From an uncultured Bacteroidia bacterium (lineage in GTDB: Bacteria > Bacteroidota > Bacteroidia > Bacteroidales > UBA932), in contig CADBPH010000299.1 of assembly GCA_902796455.1 (NCBI GenBank), forward strand, positions 1-9,940: DNA of 9,940 bases. The letters are read 5' to 3'. Below, in pieces: positions 5,960-9,940 of the stretch. The notes under the pieces were generated by a model that worked only from the letters and a program-made list of their open reading frames with translations, did no database searches and was not told the origin of the DNA. Every line of letters starts with the position of its first letter. The first letter of the stretch is position 1. The position numbers and the translations under genes were made by a program.

Positions 5960-6700
5960 ATGTTACCGTTACAGACAGACCCCAGTGTTTTTTCCGAGTT
6001 TGATCCGTCGATTGCGGAAGAATTCGGCTATGAAGTTTCCCAGGCTTCCACCTTCCTCGGGATTCCGCTCTATGATACCCAGAGTTTGCTCCACCTGCTT
6101 TTGCACTTTGCTTTCAACCTGCTGGTATCCTGGGTGATCGTACATTTCCTGTATTACCGGAAGAGCCGTCGCAGGGATTATTATTTCACCTTCATGATGT
6201 TCTCCTCGGCCATGTTCCTGCTGCTGTTCGTCATGGAGAATATCAAGATGCAGATCGGCTTCGCCCTGGGCCTGTTCGCCATTTTCGGCATGATCCGCTA
6301 CCGGACGGAAACGGTGCCCGTCCGCGAGATGACCTACCTGTTCATCATTATCGCGATTTCCATCATCAACGGTCTGGCCCTGAATATTTCCTATGCGGAA
6401 TTGGTGCTGGCCAACGGCATGCTGGTCGGCTTGATCTGGTTGCTGGAATCGGCGAAAAAAGGGCGCTTGCGTTCAACCAAACTGATTACATATGACCGCA
6501 TTGACCTGGTTACACCCGAGCGCCGGGAAGAGCTGAAGGCGGACCTTGAAAAACGGACTGGCCTGTCGATTGAAAGCATCGAAGTGGGAGCCATCGATTT
6601 CATCCGCGATTCCGCCTTTGTCCGCATCACCTATACGTTGCCGGCCGGGGAATCCAATACGGTCGACCAGCTTCTCCGGGCAAAGGATTATTCCGGATAG
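5960..6700 (+). CDS. DUF4956 multi-pass inner-membrane protein, partner of the VTC polymerase
   Basis: This 246-residue protein has about five hydrophobic segments (near 43-66, 75-93, 99-112, 124-142, 147-163). A soluble, probably cytoplasmic, C-terminal domain of about 80 residues follows. The family signature is the loop around RYRTETVPVREMTYLF (113-128) after GFALGLFAIFG. DUF4956 genes commonly sit next to VTC-domain genes in bacteria. By analogy with the eukaryotic VTC complex, where the polymerase feeds the growing polyphosphate through a membrane part, this protein may anchor the polymerase or translocate the chain; that role is inference. The gene begins 2 bases after the VTC stop, so the two are almost certainly co-translated. 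It ends 19 bases before the convergent DUF5686 gene, with no clear terminator hairpin between them. Confidence 0.88.
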   Translation: MLPLQTDPSVFSEFDPSIAEEFGYEVSQASTFLGIPLYDTQSLLHLLLHFAFNLLVSWVIVHFLYYRKSRRRDYYFTFMMFSSAMFLLLFVMENIKMQIGFALGLFAIFGMIRYRTETVPVREMTYLFIIIAISIINGLALNISYAELVLANGMLVGLIWLLESAKKGRLRSTKLITYDRIDLVTPERREELKADLEKRTGLSIESIEVGAIDFIRDSAFVRITYTLPAGESNTVDQLLRAKDYSG

Positions 6701-6719
6701 CCGGCGTCCCGGGTTCCGC

Positions 6720-9275
6720 TTAGAATTTGAATTCCAAACCCCAGTTGAGGGCGAAGCAGTTGTCTGACTTCGTCCTCACTCCGTTTTTATCCGTGTACCG
6801 GTGGGTGAGGCGCCAGAATCCGTCAATCCGCAGGACGCGGAGAATGTTCCCGATTCCCGCGCCGACTTCGACATACGGTGTCTTCAAGGAGGACATTCCT
6901 TCCGGGAAGACCGGAAGCCGGTTCGATTGGGCTCCGTTGCCGAAGGTCATGTCGTTCTGCCTGGAAATCGTTCCGTAGGCGCCGCGCAGGGTGAAGAGCT
7001 CCCGCAGCTGCAATTTCCGTACGCCGGGAATCTTCCCGAGGAAAAAGCCGCCGAAATTGTGTTCATAGAACAAGGTGGCCCAGGTATCGGACGCGAATTC
7101 ATAATAATTCATGCAGGAGAAGGAACTGCGGTCCAGGACATAGGTGTCGTTTCCTTCATGCAGTTTGAGCAGGGGATAGGGGACCGTTCCGAATATTTTT
7201 CCGGCATTCAGCCGGATGTCGGCGTGGCCGGCGGGCGGTACCCGGAGCCGGTACTCCAATTTGATCTCGGGACGGAAGTAATTGTAACTGTATGCGTTAT
7301 CTCCTATCCGGGCAGCCCCTGCCAGGTCCAGGGTCAGGACAGGGAACCGGGTGTACATGTATTGCTTCTCGAAAACGCCGCGTGTGACGGATTCCTCCCA
7401 GGAGAAACGCCCGCTGAGCCGGAGCTGGTCGGCGGTGATACCGGGAATCGGGGTCCCGTCGGGAAGCACCATCGGCACGAAGCGGTTTGCATGGATGGTC
7501 CTGTGCTCCAGCAAGGCTACTCCGGTGAAATTTCCGGAGAATTCATGTTCGTACCGGGCGGAGAATTCCGTGACCGGACTCATTTTCCGCCCGCTTCCGC
7601 CGCTTTTCGCCAGGACGGAAGAAAAGATGTTGGTCTCCGAGAACGCACTGGTCCCTTTTCCGAGTTGCGCGATGTCGTGGCGGGCCCGGAGCGTCAGTTT
7701 GCGGGTGGGCAGCGTCCCGAACATGTACTCGAAGGTCACGTTGCCTTTCAGCGCCTTGTCCAGGGTTCCATAGGCCCCATGGGCAGTCAGCCGCATCTTC
7801 CGGCTGAAGGCTTTCGTCGTCCGGAATCCCAGCTGGAAGCGGTTGCCTTCCAGGTTGTTGAAACTGTATAGCCGGTCATACGGGCCGAAGCTGATCTTTC
7901 CGAATTCCGCATAGCCCGTCGAGAACATGTTGATCAGGTTGTAGGAAAAGCGGTATGCCCCTGTCCGCTGGACGGAATCGACCATCCGGTAAATGTCCCG
8001 CTCTTTTTCCGAAAGGGCATAGGGACGGGCCTGGTCCCACCATCGGAGGTCTTTTTCCGCCGCCCCCGGCTGGACTTCGACCCGGTATCCGTCGTCTCCG
8101 CCCAGGGTTTCGGGAACAGAGAAGGAAGGGTCGTAGTAATGCATCTGCCGGCGGCCCAGGATGGCGACCAGTTTGGAGGAATCCGACAGTTGCGGGCACA
8201 AGTCGATGTACATGCGGTCGCTTTTGTAGAACCAGGCCGTGTCGCCCACATGCTGGTTTTCCACTTCGATCGCCAGGTCGCGGATCCAGTTGGTGTTTCC
8301 GCCCCGCTGCAGCTTGACGCGGATTTCCCGCAGGGCGAAATCGGCGGAATCAATGGCCATTTCCCCGTCGAAGGCCGGGGAAGAAATGTATTTCTTGGGA
8401 TGGAAGCGGATCCGGTACGTTTTCCTCGCATCAATCTTCAGACTGTCAACAATATAGTAATTGTAAAAGAGGCTGCCTGAAGTCCCGATGGGAGAGGGGA
8501 TCTCTACATCGAACGAGTTGATGAAATTGTTGTAGAAATTCGTCTTGAGCAGCAGGCTGCCGGTGAATTGCGACAGGGTATTCTCTTTGTCGAAACCGGA
8601 AATATGGCTGGCGGTGATGACCTCTTTGTCCAGGGAAGGGTCGTTCCGGTGGTATTTCCGGGCCATGGTTTCCGCAAGCATGACAGGCAGGTGCGGCTTA
8701 CCTGTCGTGGAGGTCGTGTCAATGTAATCGAAGACGAAGCCGAAATACTTCCGGAACAGGGGGAATCCGAGATTGCGCTCCGTATTGGTCAGGTCCAGCT
8801 CCAATTTATTGTAAACGCTGCACTGGTATTCCGGGCGGTTTTCCGGATTGTTGCGGGCGCGGTTCCGGTGGATCTGCGAGAGGATCCATTTCATGTACGA
8901 GTTGTCCGGCTTGACAACGGCGCCCTGCAGGGCCGTGACCGAAGGTTTCAGGACGAAATCCACTTTGTTGTTCGTTCCGGGAATGACGGCGGCTTCGGCG
9001 GGGATATAGCCCAGCAGGGAAGCGCACAGAACCGTGACGGTATCCCGCCCGTCAAGGGTATAGGATCCTGTAAGGTCCGTCGTGACCCCGGTTTGCGTCC
9101 CTTTGAAGAAGATATTGACAAAGGGCAGGATTTCGCCGGTTTCTGCATCCCGCACGTGGCCTTTGACCCGCGTGGTCTGGCCGGGGGCAGGCAAAGAGAA
9201 CAGCGGCAGTATCAGCAGTGATATTGCCAGGGCTTTCAGCAGCCAACAAGATAAATTCTTTCTCCTTGCGTCCAT
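6720..9275 (-). CDS. Outer-membrane protein: carboxypeptidase-regulatory-like domain plus DUF5686
   Basis: This 851-residue protein begins with a signal peptide (1-33, basic start, hydrophobic core, cleavage near APGQ). A carboxypeptidase-regulatory-like beta domain follows at about 36-110, with VKGHVRDAETGEILPFVNI (37-55), GTQTGVTTDLTGSYTL and SLLGY, as seen at the N terminus of many Bacteroidota outer-membrane proteins. The rest (about 125-851) matches the DUF5686 type. Its first half is soluble-looking. Its second half has alternating aromatic strands (EYMFGTL, YSYNYFRPEIKLEYRL, YFYEHNFGGFF-like segments) and ends in an aromatic strand, WGLEFKF, as expected for an outer-membrane beta-barrel. 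No TonB-receptor plug is visible, and the biochemical role of the family is not established. It is transcribed alone, divergently from purN, and converges on the polyphosphate unit. Confidence 0.88.
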   Translation of the reverse strand: MDARRKNLSCWLLKALAISLLILPLFSLPAPGQTTRVKGHVRDAETGEILPFVNIFFKGTQTGVTTDLTGSYTLDGRDTVTVLCASLLGYIPAEAAVIPGTNNKVDFVLKPSVTALQGAVVKPDNSYMKWILSQIHRNRARNNPENRPEYQCSVYNKLELDLTNTERNLGFPLFRKYFGFVFDYIDTTSTTGKPHLPVMLAETMARKYHRNDPSLDKEVITASHISGFDKENTLSQFTGSLLLKTNFYNNFINSFDVEIPSPIGTSGSLFYNYYIVDSLKIDARKTYRIRFHPKKYISSPAFDGEMAIDSADFALREIRVKLQRGGNTNWIRDLAIEVENQHVGDTAWFYKSDRMYIDLCPQLSDSSKLVAILGRRQMHYYDPSFSVPETLGGDDGYRVEVQPGAAEKDLRWWDQARPYALSEKERDIYRMVDSVQRTGAYRFSYNLINMFSTGYAEFGKISFGPYDRLYSFNNLEGNRFQLGFRTTKAFSRKMRLTAHGAYGTLDKALKGNVTFEYMFGTLPTRKLTLRARHDIAQLGKGTSAFSETNIFSSVLAKSGGSGRKMSPVTEFSARYEHEFSGNFTGVALLEHRTIHANRFVPMVLPDGTPIPGITADQLRLSGRFSWEESVTRGVFEKQYMYTRFPVLTLDLAGAARIGDNAYSYNYFRPEIKLEYRLRVPPAGHADIRLNAGKIFGTVPYPLLKLHEGNDTYVLDRSSFSCMNYYEFASDTWATLFYEHNFGGFFLGKIPGVRKLQLRELFTLRGAYGTISRQNDMTFGNGAQSNRLPVFPEGMSSLKTPYVEVGAGIGNILRVLRIDGFWRLTHRYTDKNGVRTKSDNCFALNWGLEFKF

Positions 9276-9285
9276 CTTTATCCTA

Positions 9286-9293
9286 CAAAGATA
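9286..9293 (-). promoter_or_regulatory. -7 promoter element of the DUF5686 gene
   Basis: On the minus strand, TATCTTTG (9293-9286) matches TAnnTTTG perfectly and ends 10 bases before the ATG at 9275-9273. A start site near 9280 would leave a leader of only about 5 bases. A good TTG -33 element at 19-21 bases is not apparent. Confidence 0.55.
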
Positions 9294-9331
9294 ATAAATA
9301 TCCCCTTAAAGTGGACATGGTTGCCGGAGCG

Positions 9332-9362
9332 TTGTTTTTTGCCGGGGAATCGCTTATCTTTG
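9332..9362 (+). promoter_or_regulatory. Promoter of purN (Bacteroidota type)
   Basis: TTG (9332-9334) is followed after 20 bases by TATCTTTG (9355-9362), a perfect TAnnTTTG -7 element. Transcription would start near 9368, leaving a leader of about 37 bases before the ATG at 9405. No purine riboswitch-like fold fits in such a short leader. Confidence 0.7.
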
Positions 9363-9404
9363 TAAAGAGGTCGTAATCCTGAATTTGGCCGTAATCTGAT
9401 AAGC

Positions 9405-9940
9405 ATGAAAAAAATAGCTGTATTTGTCTCCGGAGGCGGGACCAATTGTGAACAAATCATCCGTCATTTCGCCGAGTCTTCCCTTGCCCGGGTTGTCCTC
9501 GTGCTGAGCAGTTCGAAAACCGCCTATGCCCTCGAGCGGGCCCGGCACCTCGGTGTCCCGACGACGACGCTGACCAAGAAACAATTCGAAGATCCGGCCG
9601 TCGTCCTGGACCTGATGAAAATCTATGAGGTCGACTTCATTGTGCTGACGGGATTCCTGTGGGTGATTCCGGACTGGCTGGTGGAGGCATTCGACCATCG
9701 GATGGTCAATCTGCACCCGGCACTCCTGCCCAAGTTCGGCGGGATCGGGATGTACGGGCGCCATGTCCATGAGGCGGTCAAGGCGGCCGGGGAGACCGTG
9801 ACCGGAATGACGGTCCATTATGTCAGCAACGTTGTCGACGGGGGAGAGGCCATTGCGCAATTCTTCGTCCCCGTCCGGCCGGAAGACACCCCCGAAACGA
9901 TCGCTGCGAAGGAGCACGAACTGGAAATGCGGTATTTCCC
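9405..9940 (+). CDS. purN: Phosphoribosylglycinamide formyltransferase, 3' end outside window
   Basis: The first 178 codons of GAR transformylase are present; usual bacterial lengths are near 190-215, so only the C-terminal tail is missing. The cytoplasmic enzyme transfers the formyl group of 10-formyltetrahydrofolate to glycinamide ribonucleotide, the third step of purine synthesis. Visible landmarks are the phosphate-binding loop SGGGTN (9-14), the catalytic N102 and H104 in VNLHPALLPKFGG (101-113), VHYVSNVVDGGEAIAQ (138-152) with catalytic D145, and EHELEMRYF near the end. There is no N-terminal ACT domain, so it is not PurU, and it is shorter than Fmt. The ATG at 9405 gives the canonical start MKKIAVFVSGG. 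It has its own promoter and is divergent from the DUF5686 gene. Confidence 0.96.
   Translation, partial: MKKIAVFVSGGGTNCEQIIRHFAESSLARVVLVLSSSKTAYALERARHLGVPTTTLTKKQFEDPAVVLDLMKIYEVDFIVLTGFLWVIPDWLVEAFDHRMVNLHPALLPKFGGIGMYGRHVHEAVKAAGETVTGMTVHYVSNVVDGGEAIAQFFVPVRPEDTPETIAAKEHELEMRYF

Noticed and set aside
6701..6719. Possible terminator between the convergent DUF4956 and DUF5686 genes
   Set aside because: The GC-rich 19 bases contain only a short CCCGGG self-complement, without a stable stem or a T-run on either strand.
6801..7871. Long open frame (356 codons) on the plus strand within the DUF5686 gene
   Set aside because: It lies wholly antisense to a coherent outer-membrane protein gene, shows no family motif, and has shadow-frame composition.
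6720..9275. TonB-dependent (SusC-like) receptor as an alternative for the large outer-membrane protein
   Set aside because: The carboxypeptidase-regulatory-like N-terminal domain is shared with SusC proteins, but no plug domain or TonB box follows and the middle region fits DUF5686 instead.
1..9940. Mobile elements, CRISPR arrays, tRNA or rRNA genes
   Set aside because: No transposase or integrase motifs, regularly spaced direct repeats, or cloverleaf-like segments were seen, and intergenic space is too small to hold them.

Overview
The window looks like chromosomal DNA from a fairly GC-rich member of the Bacteroidota, most likely Bacteroidales. The promoters fit the TTG / TAnnTTTG type of that phylum, the starts have no convincing Shine-Dalgarno sequences, and the families are typical of it (DUF5686 outer-membrane protein, lipoprotein TlpA-like thioredoxin, VTC/DUF4956 pair). 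Coding density is very high. I see no tRNA, rRNA, CRISPR array, insertion sequence or phage gene, and no gene-free stretch longer than about 130 bases.

Layout. Bases 1-354 (+) are the 3' end of a HAD-family hydrolase. It runs tail to tail into a three-gene minus-strand operon, transcribed from about 3340 down to 317: trmO (tRNA m6t6A37 methyltransferase), a rhodanese-thioredoxin fusion lipoprotein, and a sodium:solute symporter. The junctions are a 4-base overlap (ATGA) and a 4-base gap. A 101-base intergenic region with back-to-back promoters around a perfect 7-bp dyad separates trmO from a divergent plus-strand lipoprotein of the M23 (MepM/Csd3-like) murein endopeptidase type.

Bases 4727-6700 (+) hold a tightly packed three-gene unit: a small secreted protein built of YD-type repeats, a VTC-domain polyphosphate polymerase, and a DUF4956 multi-pass membrane protein. 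The last two form a recurrent bacterial pair that resembles the polymerase and membrane parts of the eukaryotic VTC complex. This is the part of the window most likely to be an under-described system: a candidate membrane-coupled polyphosphate synthesis machine with a possible periplasmic repeat-protein partner.

The unit converges on a large minus-strand gene (6720-9275) for an outer-membrane protein with a carboxypeptidase-regulatory-like domain followed by DUF5686. Its promoter is divergent from that of purN (9405 to the window end, truncated), the glycinamide ribonucleotide formyltransferase of purine synthesis.

Many gene products here act at the envelope (symporter, two lipoproteins, secreted repeat protein, polyP membrane pair, outer-membrane barrel), alongside tRNA modification and purine enzymes. 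Function calls rest on motif recognition by eye; no database search was possible.
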